DNA of 64,000 nucleotides from JAAYOS01 sp050950785 (lineage in GTDB: Bacteria; Bacillota; Clostridia; Oscillospirales; JAAYOS01). This document shows positions 1-9,400 of this stretch, in pieces. Each line of letters starts with the position of its first letter. Position 1 is the first letter of the stretch. The stretch lies in assembly GCA_050950785.1 (NCBI GenBank), contig JBMNIG010000021.1:1-64000 (forward strand). Reading direction: 5' to 3'. Below the pieces are notes generated by a model. It was not told the origin of the DNA. It made no database searches and was given only the letters and a program-made list of their open reading frames with translations. The translations under genes were made by a program, and so were the position numbers.

Positions 1-36
1 TACGCAGTGATGCTACTCTAAGCATGTATATCCCCC

Positions 37-1233
37 TTATTTATTCTTATCACATGCTCCAGTATCGGCAAACCGGCTGATATATGTGTTATAAATGGCT
101 TCTTCAACTTCCAGGAAAATTGGATTGACGGCATGCATGTCGGTCTGGTTGGTCATAAACAGGACAGCAAGATCATTTTTCGGGTCCACGTAGAAATGGG
201 TGCCAAATCCGCCGCTCCAACCAAAGCTGCCCGGGCCAATCCAGCGGCTGCGTCCTGTCCCGTCATAGACCGCTATACTAAGCCCCCAGCACAACCCGGG
301 TATGGGCAGATTTTTATTACCATACGGTGTCGCCATCTTTCTGACTGTCTCCGGCTTCAATATCCGAACGCCATCCAAACTGCCCTCTCCCAGTAACATA
401 AGAGTAATTCGCTCATACCCGTTAAGGCTGCCATACAGTCCGCCGGCGCCTGAAAAGTATCCGCTGATAATAGGATCGATCCTGAAAAGGTCGTCGGACT
501 TGTCATAAGTAACAGCCACCGGATCTTTACCTTCTGCACATGTGTAAACTCTGGCAACCCTTCCCTGCTGTTCCTCATCAAGCAGGAAACAAACATCCCT
601 TATCCTGAGCGGCCCGAAAATATTCTCATTCAGATATGTATCAAAGCTTTTCCCTGTAACTACCTCGACAAGACGACCTAGCACGTCAAATGCGGCTAAA
701 GCGCTGTAGCCTGTCCCTTCCCCGGGCTGAAAATCCAGCGGGAGGTGTGCCAGCTGGTTTACCGTCTGTTCAAGTGATACAAAAGGCAGCTTGGACTTCA
801 GGAACAATTCCCCCATCGGACCCTGTCCCAGTCCGCTGCTATGGTTCAACAACATCCCGACGGTGATCGGCTGCTTTGCCGCTTCGACACGAAGTTCATT
901 TAAATCTACTTTATTTGATTGGGATAGTATGCCAGGTTGGGTAATCCCGCTTGCTACCAGCATACCGCGATAGGCAGGAATATATTTCTCCAAGGGATCA
1001 TCCAGAGACAACTTTCCTTGCTCTACCAGTTGCATGATTGCTATACCTGTAACGGGCTTTGTCATACTTGCTAAGCGATAAATCGTGTCAGCGTTGACAG
1101 GGATTCGTCTTTCGAGGTCAGCACAACCCTGTACGCTCTCGCAAATTACTTCTCCTTTATGACGGACCCTTAGAGCAGCGCCTACAAGTTTCTTTTCTGT
1201 TATCAACCTCTCGATACATTCGACAGGATTCAT
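37..1233 (-). CDS. Serine beta-lactamase-family hydrolase (class C-like / esterase EstB-like)
   Basis: A cytoplasmic serine hydrolase of the beta-lactamase / penicillin-binding-protein-like family, without a signal peptide, so an esterase or peptidase-like role is more likely than drug resistance. The active-site SxxK is visible as SMTK in RLASMTKPVTG (about residue 60), followed by LLNHSSGLG and a YSA triad-like motif in GYSALAAFDVLG where the second catalytic Tyr is expected. Start: an ATG three codons upstream abuts the AAGGAG site with no spacing, so the ATG at 1233 (MNPVEC) with nine bases spacing is preferred. It follows two glycosidase genes on the same strand and could deacylate acylated glycosides, but this is inference; the family has many substrates. 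Confidence 0.85.
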   Translation of the reverse strand: MNPVECIERLITEKKLVGAALRVRHKGEVICESVQGCADLERRIPVNADTIYRLASMTKPVTGIAIMQLVEQGKLSLDDPLEKYIPAYRGMLVASGITQPGILSQSNKVDLNELRVEAAKQPITVGMLLNHSSGLGQGPMGELFLKSKLPFVSLEQTVNQLAHLPLDFQPGEGTGYSALAAFDVLGRLVEVVTGKSFDTYLNENIFGPLRIRDVCFLLDEEQQGRVARVYTCAEGKDPVAVTYDKSDDLFRIDPIISGYFSGAGGLYGSLNGYERITLMLLGEGSLDGVRILKPETVRKMATPYGNKNLPIPGLCWGLSIAVYDGTGRSRWIGPGSFGWSGGFGTHFYVDPKNDLAVLFMTNQTDMHAVNPIFLEVEEAIYNTYISRFADTGACDKNK

Positions 1234-1273
1234 AATCAACATCTCCTTATAAAATTTATATTAAGTAAATGTG

Positions 1274-2773
1274 TCAGCATAAACTCTCGCCTGAAAGGCG
1301 GGCAACCAGTATCGCAACACCTTCTTTTCCTGGCAAGGAAACTTTTACTTTACCGCTTGCATTATCAAATACCGTTGCGCGCGTCATATCCCATATATCC
1401 AGAAATTCGACCCTATATTCTCCGTTCTCGGGCAAATCAATTTCCTGGAAAAGCGGACAAGTGCGTCCTAAATAATACAATCGATAATTATCGTTACAGC
1501 TGACTGCAGGCTGCATCCTGATCGATGCAAACTTTCGTTCCCATTCCTGCATGCCAAAAATCAAATTCACAATAAATGCATACTGTGGATTGTCTTTTAG
1601 AATGGAGGGATTCTCAAGAGCATCTTCCAATCCGCTTTTTATAGGTGTCAGTTCCCCGATCTCATACTGGATTGATTTTAGGAAATCAAACCTTGCAACA
1701 CTCTCACCGTATAATTTACCTCCCTTTGCCCACCAAAGGACCTCGTCATCCCGATAAAAAGTCTCACCATGGGTGATATAACCGCCGCAGGCAACAGTAG
1801 TCCATGCACGGTGGACAAGCTCAAAGCCTGACAGGTTGCCCCACTCATACTCAATGTTGCCCTCATAACCGCACTCGTCGATTATGACGGGAAGTTCATA
1901 CTCTTTTCTCCACTGTCGCACCCTTTTCACTTCGCTGTTCTGTATAGAACAATGAGTAAGCCATTCTGTTTTTGGATAAACATTCATTATGTTATGAGCT
2001 GAAATCAAGTGACCATATAAGTCTTCCTTCGATATCGTCTCCCCGATTTCCATCCAGTTTTCAGGAGTTTTGCTTGTTACAAGCTCGTACTCGTTTGCAA
2101 GGCTCCACCATAAGTTGCGGAAAGCCGATAAACGACGTATACAATAGTCCAGGTATATCATCGACTCCTCATGTGTGAGCTTCGAAAATCCCCACCTGTC
2201 ATATGGATGGAAAAGTATCAAATCAGCCTCGACGCCCAGTTTTCCAAGCTCTTCTATACATGAATCCAGGTGATTCCAAAACTCGAAATCAGGATGCCTG
2301 ACGTCCCAACTTCCGTCTTCTCCCTTCATGAACGGAAACAGAGAAGGTTCATTGTTATTGTAAGGCATATGCTTCGGAAAGACCAGCATACGTATCTTGT
2401 TAAAAGGAGATTTCGCCAACGTCTCCAAGGTCTGCTCTACAAGCTCGGGTGTTTGGTGGATCCATGCATAACATGTGGTTCCTACCGGGAAAAAGCCTGA
2501 ACCGTCGGCGTAGCGGAAGTGATAACCTTTCCTTTCAACAGGTCCGTGGTTATTGCCTGTGTTAGGCACGCAAAGGAATTCACCTTGCAGATCCCCTGCA
2601 CGATATTGCCATATACCCTCTCTCCTTGGCATGAACCTGACAGCCATTTCCTTCTCGGTGATTTGGAATCCTTTGACTTCTATTGACTCTCCGCCATGGG
2701 AAAAAATCACCGTAAAATCGGACGCACCTTGAGTTCTAAGTTCAAACATCCCGTATTTTTCAATCTTCTTCAT
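1274..2773 (-). CDS. DUF5060/DUF4038-type glycoside hydrolase (apiosidase-like)
   Basis: A predicted intracellular glycosidase of about 499 residues. The N-terminal 70-80 residues form a beta domain of DUF5060 type (YGMFELRTQGASDFTVIF), followed by a TIM-barrel of the DUF4038 / GH140-like group beginning at YHFRYADGSGFFPVGTT, with WWSLANEYE (candidate acid/base Glu) and PVIIDECGYEG (candidate nucleophile Glu), and a C-terminal beta domain. GH140 includes apiosidases; related families cut other plant side-chain sugars, so the substrate is not proven. The ATG at 2773 is chosen because the upstream ATG lies only three bases from GGAGG. It sits between the GH78 gene and the serine hydrolase on one strand with short gaps, suggesting one transcript for plant glycoside breakdown. 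Confidence 0.8.
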   Translation of the reverse strand: MKKIEKYGMFELRTQGASDFTVIFSHGGESIEVKGFQITEKEMAVRFMPRREGIWQYRAGDLQGEFLCVPNTGNNHGPVERKGYHFRYADGSGFFPVGTTCYAWIHQTPELVEQTLETLAKSPFNKIRMLVFPKHMPYNNNEPSLFPFMKGEDGSWDVRHPDFEFWNHLDSCIEELGKLGVEADLILFHPYDRWGFSKLTHEESMIYLDYCIRRLSAFRNLWWSLANEYELVTSKTPENWMEIGETISKEDLYGHLISAHNIMNVYPKTEWLTHCSIQNSEVKRVRQWRKEYELPVIIDECGYEGNIEYEWGNLSGFELVHRAWTTVACGGYITHGETFYRDDEVLWWAKGGKLYGESVARFDFLKSIQYEIGELTPIKSGLEDALENPSILKDNPQYAFIVNLIFGMQEWERKFASIRMQPAVSCNDNYRLYYLGRTCPLFQEIDLPENGEYRVEFLDIWDMTRATVFDNASGKVKVSLPGKEGVAILVARLSGESLC

Positions 2774-2827
2774 AAGCATATTCCTCCCTCATCTTAATAA
2801 AAATATCACACTATATATGGAGTGTTA

Positions 2828-5473
2828 TTACTTATAGCTGCTTTTGAACACATAATGCCCGCTGCCGACATGTTTAGTCGTTGCGTCAGGCATAATAACT
2901 GTTGCAGAAGTGTTGCAGGGAACACGGATCTCCAAAATAAATGTTTCGTCTTCTCGTCTCCAATTACATAAAGCCAAACCATGCTCGGTAATATAGCTGC
3001 GTTTTGCCCATGTGAGTCTTCCCTCAGGCTGTGGGTGGAAAATCAGATGCCTGTAACCGACTCCTTTTTGATCGATGCCGCCGATATATCGAAACATCCA
3101 ATCGACTACACAACCAAATGCGTAGTGATTGAAGCTTGCATTCTTGGGCGTTCCGTCAGGCTGATACATCTCCCAGCTTTCCCAAATCGATGTAGCACCT
3201 GCGTTTACTTGACTCATCCAACTTGGCGACTTTTCCTGGAAAAGGAGCGTATATGCCATATCCAACCGCCCAGCCAAACACAAAGCGTCAAGCAAATACG
3301 GCGTTGTAAGAAAACCCGTATCCAGGCGATCTCCGTTCTCATGGATAAGCTCGACCAATTTATCGGCAAAATGTTTTTTATGCTGTTGAGGTACCAAATC
3401 AAAAACTATCGCAAGCACGTAAGCCCCCATTCTTTCAGCTGGCATATTCCCATTCTTGTCAATGAGACCTTCCTGGATCGCGTTTTTCATCTTTGCGGAG
3501 ATATCCCTATAATAGGCGGCATCTGATGTCTGTCCCAGTTTTTCCGCAATTTGGGCCATAAGATTGCATGAATGCCAACCGAAAATCGGAGCAGTGTAAA
3601 TGCTCGACTTTGCCATGACTTCAAAAACATCCTGCTGGGAAGCCGATTCGGTACTTGGTATGAGCCATTCGCCGAATTGGAAACCTGTATTCCACAGATA
3701 CGTTTCGATCTCATCGGGAAGTGTGCTTCCGGGGCGGCGAATTTTGGCGCGTGAAATGATATAATCGCACCATGCTTTCATACTATTATATTGCTTGCGA
3801 AGAACTATATCATTTCCTGTCATCTCGTACATCGTGTACGGAACCGAAACGGCAGCATCTCCCCAGCCCGAGGATGTCACCGGCCCGCCGCAACCGGTTT
3901 CCTCACCCATTTTAATACCGCTGTAGTGATAGATGGATGTGTCAGGAACGGTAAAAGGCACCGAACCGTTTTCCCGTTGATCACAGGCCAGGTTTTCAAG
4001 CCAGCGAGTCAGAAAAGGAGTGGTGTCTTCATTTAGCATGGAAGCCTTGGCATATACCAGGATATCGCCTGTCCAACCCGCCTTCTCACGTGTTGGGCAG
4101 TCCGTAGGTATGGATATCATATTGGACCGCTGACTCCATCTCACATTTTCATAAAGGCGGTTCAGGCGTTCATCCGAGCATGAAAAATCGCCAACGTTTT
4201 GCATGTCACTGGAAAGTGCAACACCTAAGAAATCTTCCGGTTTTGGATCAGGCATTCCTGTAACCCGAATGTACCTGAATCCGTGATATGTAAACATCGG
4301 TTCATAAACTGCAGAATTCCCGTTTGATATGTAAACATCCTTCTGCTCTGTTGTCCCCATTGCGCTTACTACATTATTATAATAGCTTCCGTCTTTGTCT
4401 GTGGTTTCAAAGTGCTCAAGGGTCACTTCCGTTCCGTACGGAACGTCTATACGTACGCGAGTTCTCCCTGCAATAACCTGACCAAAATCTACAATAGTTT
4501 CTCCTTTACAGGAAGCATAAACACGTTTTGCAGGAAGTACAACTACCGGGCGTATCGGCTCTCCGATCTGCGCGTGAAGCACATCGAAATCCTGTTTGTA
4601 AACAACAGCGTTTCTCCAAGAGCTGTCATCATACACAGGCGTATCCCACGGTTCTTCCAATGTAGCATCGTATTTTTCACCGTCAAAGAGATCCGAGTGA
4701 CGTACTGCACCCTCCGATGTTTTCACGTCTGTGTCTGAAACCACAACATCCTCTGTCCCATCCGGATAGGTTACCTCCAGTTGAAACAGGATAGTATGGT
4801 CAGGTTTCAGTCCGTCAATAGGCGGTTGCGTCTGCGGACAGCAGTACCATCCATCACCGACATACATTCCAATAACGTTTTTTCCTTCCTTGAGTAAGGC
4901 AGTAACATCGTAAGTCTGATAACAGACATATTTGCGGTAAGAAGTGTGCTCAGGAGCAAACTCCCGATAATCCGGCCGCACACCGTTTATAGTGAGCCTA
5001 TACACACCCAGGCAGGTAGCATACAGGCGTGCGCGAACAGGAGTTGCTTTCAATGTAAACCCCTTACGAAACATAGTGGCTGGCGGCTGATTGCCAAAAC
5101 CTTTTTTTCTCCCCGGTGATGGCCTTGGCGTACGAACCCATTTTGCTTGCCAATCCTCTGTACGAAGTAAAGCCATTTCAAAAAAAGCGCTTTCGGCAGA
5201 AGAATTACCATAGTTATCCCATACTGTGACCCTCCATATGTAACGCATACGGCCAACAAGAGGTTCACCGGCATATTCAATGTATGATGTCCGGTCACTT
5301 TTGCAAATTCCTGTATCCCATACCTGCTTTCCTTCAGAATCTTGTACCATTAAACGATACGCTGTCTGAAATGTATTTGGGGTCTCACTTTCAAGCATCC
5401 AGGAAAAACACGCAATCCCATCCACTCCAACAGGATTAAATGCATGGTTCGTTTTTAAATTTACTACTTTCAT
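2828..5473 (-). CDS. Alpha-L-rhamnosidase, GH78
   Basis: Removes terminal alpha-L-rhamnose from plant glycosides such as rutinosides or pectic fragments. The protein (about 881 residues from the chosen start) shows the usual GH78 order: N-terminal beta domain (NPVGVDGIACFSWMLES), the Bac_rhamnosid N domain with RARLYATCLGVYRLTINGV, the concanavalin-like domain with FDFGQ-type VDFGQVIAGRTRV, and the (alpha/alpha)6 catalytic domain with the signature DCPTREKAGWTGD, then a C-terminal beta sandwich. There is no signal peptide, so it acts on imported glycosides. The ATG at 5473 (MKVVNL) has an AAGGTGG site; the longer reading frame upstream lacks one. First gene of a leftward group with the apiosidase-like enzyme and the serine hydrolase. 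Confidence 0.93.
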   Translation of the reverse strand: MKVVNLKTNHAFNPVGVDGIACFSWMLESETPNTFQTAYRLMVQDSEGKQVWDTGICKSDRTSYIEYAGEPLVGRMRYIWRVTVWDNYGNSSAESAFFEMALLRTEDWQAKWVRTPRPSPGRKKGFGNQPPATMFRKGFTLKATPVRARLYATCLGVYRLTINGVRPDYREFAPEHTSYRKYVCYQTYDVTALLKEGKNVIGMYVGDGWYCCPQTQPPIDGLKPDHTILFQLEVTYPDGTEDVVVSDTDVKTSEGAVRHSDLFDGEKYDATLEEPWDTPVYDDSSWRNAVVYKQDFDVLHAQIGEPIRPVVVLPAKRVYASCKGETIVDFGQVIAGRTRVRIDVPYGTEVTLEHFETTDKDGSYYNNVVSAMGTTEQKDVYISNGNSAVYEPMFTYHGFRYIRVTGMPDPKPEDFLGVALSSDMQNVGDFSCSDERLNRLYENVRWSQRSNMISIPTDCPTREKAGWTGDILVYAKASMLNEDTTPFLTRWLENLACDQRENGSVPFTVPDTSIYHYSGIKMGEETGCGGPVTSSGWGDAAVSVPYTMYEMTGNDIVLRKQYNSMKAWCDYIISRAKIRRPGSTLPDEIETYLWNTGFQFGEWLIPSTESASQQDVFEVMAKSSIYTAPIFGWHSCNLMAQIAEKLGQTSDAAYYRDISAKMKNAIQEGLIDKNGNMPAERMGAYVLAIVFDLVPQQHKKHFADKLVELIHENGDRLDTGFLTTPYLLDALCLAGRLDMAYTLLFQEKSPSWMSQVNAGATSIWESWEMYQPDGTPKNASFNHYAFGCVVDWMFRYIGGIDQKGVGYRHLIFHPQPEGRLTWAKRSYITEHGLALCNWRREDETFILEIRVPCNTSATVIMPDATTKHVGSGHYVFKSSYK

Positions 5474-5527
5474 TTTAGTCCACCTTATATACTGCAATCT
5501 GCATGAAAATAAACCAATATTCATCAA

Positions 5528-5945
5528 TTAAACTTATTATTACATAATAAAAAAGCCTTGTATTCTAATATATTTACCTTTTGTGTAATTTATTGTCTTA
5601 TCATATAACCAACTGATCAGGTTATCGATATAATCGAGAGTTATTATCTAAATGATAAGAAACACGAGACACGTTGTCTTTTTTAGCATCACCCATCATA
5701 TTATAAAAATCATGTCAATATATCATAATATAAGTAAATAATTTGATATACAAACTCTATTTGTTTTGAAATAATGTACAAGAAACTGATAATTAATCAG
5801 TATTGTTTTTAGGTGATTGATTGCGAAACTCAAAAGATATCGGGGTCAGGATATAGCTTATGAACCCAAAATCGCTTCTTTCAGAAATCAAGGAATGGAA
5901 AGGCAGTAATTCATCCGGCACCAACGCAAAAAGCGTATAGCAAGT
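5528..5945. other. AT-rich intergenic region between GH78 and the IS element
   Basis: No gene is seen here. The stretch is strongly AT-rich near 5530-5810 and presumably carries the promoter of the leftward GH78 group, though no convincing -35/-10 pair was picked. From about 5815 the base composition changes and the sequence resembles decayed coding or mobile DNA leading into the 3-prime side of the IS1182 element. Confidence 0.4.
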
Positions 5946-7521
5946 AAAGGGTATCTAGCGACACCCTGAAGATGTTAAGATAACTACGCTATCAACTGCT
6001 TTAAGCTCCTAATGTATTTATGCTGGTGGATCTTGTCAGCAAGTACAACGGTAAGAAGTTGAGTAATTCCAGACAAAAGCAGATCCGCATGAAGAGTTTT
6101 TTCGTTCTGAGTGCGTCTGCCGGCCAGGCAGTAGCTATCCTTAAAATGATTGATAGTCTTTTCGACTGAGGTCCTGTGCTTGTAGGTGTTGTCCCACTCT
6201 TCAGTTCCACGAACCGTGCCCGGATAGGCTCGAAGATTCTTTTCAGGGTATATGTAGACCATCCGTCCGCTGAGAGAGTCGGTGCATGGGTTTTCACACT
6301 GGCAAACCCGATGATACTTGCCATTATCAGCTTTTATCCATCGTATCATGGAACATACAAACTTGAAACGTTTAAGACCATTTTTCCGTTTCGAAGAACC
6401 TTCGTGTTTCATGGGGAGGGAGGGGTTGCGGGGACAACAAGGGATGCCGTCTTCATTGATAGTACAATCTGCATTTTCAAGCTTTGAGCGATTGTTCAGT
6501 GGTATATATGCTTTATCAAAGTGCAGATCCTCAAACAAAGCTTTGTAGATGGCGATAGAATCAAATGCAGAGTCACCAAGGAATGTTTTCGGATCAATAA
6601 CCGGATGTTTTTTGAAGAAATCAATCAAAGTCGGTATTAAAAGCCTTGCATCGTGGGCCAGTTTATCTTCATTGGGTGAGTCGGTTTTCTTGGAAAGCAC
6701 AATCTCGGGGTGGTCCTTAAAGAACTCATTATTGTATAGCTGGATATTCCTAACGATACCGAGACCGTTTGTGATCATGCCAAATTTGAAGACATAGCAG
6801 AAGTGGCCGTTGATATACAGCTGTTTGATATCAGCATTAGCTGAGGCGTGAGAAGGCATAGAGCCGTAGGCTGCTTTGTAAGGGTCGTAGGATTTGTCGA
6901 ATCCCATTGATTTTGCATATGTCTTTAACTGATTGATGATGCGATTTGCAAATTTGGGGTTATTTTCAGTAACAAAAGCCTCAATACCGGAGGTATCGAA
7001 AATGGTCATGGAGGCAAGTTCTTTATCAATACTCTGGCATATCGGTTCGGTGGCATCAACTAACTTATCGAAAAACGTTTGTAAGTCCATCAGGAAATCC
7101 TGCTTGAAGCGAGTGATTTTAGAGGCATCCGGAACCTTCCGGAACCCGCAGAAATCCCTTAGAGCCTTTGAATAATGCAGGAAAAAGATAAGCAGTGAAT
7201 CGGTTGGGATAGAGAAAATACGCTGTAGGATCAAAGCCCAGAGCATCGCCTGAAGAGGATATTTCCGGGGTCTTCCGGTAGATGCATAGTAATGATTTCT
7301 GAAAGAAATCGAAATGAACTCATCGAGATTAATGTTCTTTTCCAGAAGCGATAGAAACGCAGGTTTGTCATTTTCAAATTTATCTTGACAATCCGAAAAA
7401 ATATCTGCCAAAGAAAGCTGTTTTTGTGTTATCATATACATGTAGCTCTTTTCTTGATATATGGTGGATTTGTTTCAAATCAATCCAATTTTACCATATT
7501 TCGGTGAGGAGTTACACCTTT
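5946..7521 (-). mobile_element. IS1182-type insertion sequence (intact copy)
   Basis: The element is defined by its transposase gene and by two weakly matching ends: a segment starting AAAGGGTATCT at 5946 and, inverted at 7503-7521, a segment reading AAAGGTGTAACTCC on the minus strand. The second, deleted copy at 12330-12642 keeps the same end sequence, which supports placing the upstream border near 7521. No target duplication was identified, so the borders are approximate. Confidence 0.55.
5984..7441 (-). CDS. IS1182-family transposase
   Basis: A 485-residue DDE transposase. The N-terminal part has the DUF772-type helical domain (GRPRKYPLQAMLWALILQ, about residues 57-75). The catalytic acids are visible in TIFDTSGIEAF, FLGDSAFDS and RTSVEKTINHFKD, and the C-terminal region has the Cys-containing insertion CCPRNPSLPM and CQCENPCTDS usual in this family. 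It seems full length and intact. A partial copy with the same sequence lies at 12401-12642 on the opposite strand, carrying a large internal deletion. Confidence 0.93.
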   Translation of the reverse strand: MYMITQKQLSLADIFSDCQDKFENDKPAFLSLLEKNINLDEFISISFRNHYYASTGRPRKYPLQAMLWALILQRIFSIPTDSLLIFFLHYSKALRDFCGFRKVPDASKITRFKQDFLMDLQTFFDKLVDATEPICQSIDKELASMTIFDTSGIEAFVTENNPKFANRIINQLKTYAKSMGFDKSYDPYKAAYGSMPSHASANADIKQLYINGHFCYVFKFGMITNGLGIVRNIQLYNNEFFKDHPEIVLSKKTDSPNEDKLAHDARLLIPTLIDFFKKHPVIDPKTFLGDSAFDSIAIYKALFEDLHFDKAYIPLNNRSKLENADCTINEDGIPCCPRNPSLPMKHEGSSKRKNGLKRFKFVCSMIRWIKADNGKYHRVCQCENPCTDSLSGRMVYIYPEKNLRAYPGTVRGTEEWDNTYKHRTSVEKTINHFKDSYCLAGRRTQNEKTLHADLLLSGITQLLTVVLADKIHQHKYIRSLKQLIA

Positions 7522-7557
7522 TTACCATTGAAAAAAGTTAGTATTTATGCGCATTCC

Positions 7558-7574
7558 GGCGTTTCGCAAACGCC
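7558..7574 (+). repeat. Palindrome GGCGTTT-CGC-AAACGCC upstream of binding-protein gene
   Basis: A 17-base palindrome with seven-base arms and a three-base centre lies 31 bases before the lipoprotein start. The identical 17-mer, in the same relation to a decayed lipoprotein gene and to an IS1182 end, occurs at 12276-12292 on the other strand. It may be an operator, an mRNA hairpin, or an insertion target for the IS. Confidence 0.6.
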
Positions 7575-7605
7575 TAAGTATTGTTTTATATAGGAGGTTG
7601 ATTGA

Positions 7606-9300
7606 ATGTTAGCAAAGAAAATCATCAGCTTGATAGTAGCTTCACTGTTGATTGTAGCGCTTCTTGCCGGCTGTGATAAAGCTGAACCCGCCCAAACGAC
7701 ACCTACTCCTTCTCCGTCGGGCTCAACGGCTCAACCCAGCGAGCAGCCAAGCAGCGAACCCAGCAAAGAACCGGTCAAACTCGAATGGCCGATCGAGCCA
7801 AAACTGCCCCTTGCGGATTCGGTACTTGAGCTTACAGCGTTTATCCCCTCAACCGGAGCCGTGGGCGCAAACATGACCTCATTGAATGACTCTCTCGCTT
7901 ATCAGGAGATCGAAAAGCTGACAAATGTACGTTTGGTCTGCCAGCATCCTTCTCTGGTTGCCGAACAGGAGCAATTCAACCTGATGATCACCTCCGATGA
8001 TCTGACTGACATAATGGTGATTTACAGTGTTGGCAGATTGTTTGCCGGCGGTGTCAGCAAATATGCCGATGATGGGTATATTGTCGACCTTACCGATTAT
8101 CTGGACACCTATGCTCCGAATTATCAGGCACTTCGCAATACCAGGCCCAGCATATATAAGGATACTATGGACGATCAGGGCAGAGTCCTGCAATTCAAGA
8201 ACATTGCAGAGGACATCAGCAAAGCCTTCCTCGGCTTTGTAATGCGTGAGGACTGGATGGCAAAAGCCGGAGTCACATCAAAGCCTGTAACATACGACGA
8301 GTGGCATAACGCGCTTACCAAGATGAAGGACTACTCCAACGTTGCGCCTTTGTTGATCGGTGCAAACGGTATAGACCGTTACTTCACTGCGGGATTCGGC
8401 ATTGACGACGGATTCATCAACAAAAACGGGCAAGTCGTTTACTGTCCTATCACGGATGAATTCAAGCAATACATCACCTTGATGCATCAGTGGTATTCCG
8501 AAGGTCTTATCGATCCCTATTTTTACACCAGGCAAATGTTCTACATGGAGTGGGGCAATCTCGCCAACGGCGACTGGGCAGCCGCACAGAGCCTCTATAC
8601 TTTTGTTGATATCGTTGAGGGCACAGGAAAGCAGGTCGATCCCGACTTCGCACTTACCGGTGTTCTTGCACCGAAGCTCAACGCAAACGATTTAAGACGC
8701 ATCCCGGCTGCCATGGACGGAAGCGGCTATGTAAGCGGTCAGTCCGGCTTTGTCTCCACGGCATGTAAACACCCTGAAATTGCGATCCAATACTTCGACT
8801 TCTTCTTTAGCGAACAAGGAGCTATTCTTTCCGGCTATGGCATAGAGGACCAAGGTTACACTATCGGATCAGACGGCAGGCCAAAGGTTACCGCACTCAT
8901 AAATGCAAATCCGGATAATTTGACCAGTGCTGATGCTCAGGCTTACTATGCAATCGGCTCCTTCTGGCCAAAGTACTCCATCACAGCTTCAAGCGAGTTT
9001 GAAGGAATAAGCCAGAAAGCTATTGATATACAAGATTACTGGGCTTCCGACTATGATGGCGATAACAACTATGCTATAAGCGAACACATTACCCCAACTG
9101 AAGAAGAAGCCAACATATATGCAACCTACATGGCGGATATTCAGACCCTGGTCGATGAAAACATCGTCAAGTTCATCACCGGCGAAAAAGACATGAGCGA
9201 GTGGGATGCCTTCATCAATCAAATCAAGTCTATGGGCATCGATGATGTCATCAGAGTCCGTCAGGATGCAGTCGGCAGATACTTGACCCGCGGCGAGTAA
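7606..9300 (+). CDS. Sugar ABC transporter substrate-binding lipoprotein (LplA-like)
   Basis: Extracellular lipid-anchored receptor that delivers an oligosaccharide or glycoside to an ABC permease. A signal peptide runs over residues 1-22 with the lipobox LLAGC and Cys23 as the lipidation site, then a Thr/Pro/Ser/Glu-rich spacer (about 24-55), then a large binding domain of the family-1 / LplA type with the typical AAAQ-like and DYWASDYDG C-terminal segments; 564 residues is normal for LplA proteins. Start is ATG at 7606 with TAGGAGG. No permease genes follow; instead a strong terminator lies at 9329-9361. Possible partner permeases are at 41161-43241, which lack their own binding protein. 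The gene is preceded by an IS1182 element oriented away from it. Confidence 0.9.
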   Translation: MLAKKIISLIVASLLIVALLAGCDKAEPAQTTPTPSPSGSTAQPSEQPSSEPSKEPVKLEWPIEPKLPLADSVLELTAFIPSTGAVGANMTSLNDSLAYQEIEKLTNVRLVCQHPSLVAEQEQFNLMITSDDLTDIMVIYSVGRLFAGGVSKYADDGYIVDLTDYLDTYAPNYQALRNTRPSIYKDTMDDQGRVLQFKNIAEDISKAFLGFVMREDWMAKAGVTSKPVTYDEWHNALTKMKDYSNVAPLLIGANGIDRYFTAGFGIDDGFINKNGQVVYCPITDEFKQYITLMHQWYSEGLIDPYFYTRQMFYMEWGNLANGDWAAAQSLYTFVDIVEGTGKQVDPDFALTGVLAPKLNANDLRRIPAAMDGSGYVSGQSGFVSTACKHPEIAIQYFDFFFSEQGAILSGYGIEDQGYTIGSDGRPKVTALINANPDNLTSADAQAYYAIGSFWPKYSITASSEFEGISQKAIDIQDYWASDYDGDNNYAISEHITPTEEEANIYATYMADIQTLVDENIVKFITGEKDMSEWDAFINQIKSMGIDDVIRVRQDAVGRYLTRGE

Positions 9301-9328
9301 TAAATAAATATAGAGTAACCATTAAAGC

Positions 9329-9361
9329 AAAAAAACGTATGTCTCAGCCATACGTTTTTTT
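9329..9361 (+). terminator. Rho-independent terminator after the binding-protein gene
   Basis: Inverted arms ACGTATG and CATACGT extended by A/T tracts, seven-base loop, then a T-rich run. It ends the binding-protein transcript and, given the A-tract on the left, could also serve the leftward flavodoxin gene. Confidence 0.85.
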
Positions 9362-9400
9362 GTTTTAATTTTTTTGCAAAGGTGCAGGATAATAAGCCTA

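Noticed and set aside
37..1233. Antibiotic-resistance beta-lactamase
   Set aside because: No signal peptide, and the context is glycoside breakdown; the family is broad, so an esterase-like role is at least as likely.
6318..6548. Open frame on the plus strand inside the IS1182 transposase
   Set aside because: It is the antisense of the transposase; a similar antisense frame appears over the second IS copy (12309-12620), as expected from shared sequence.
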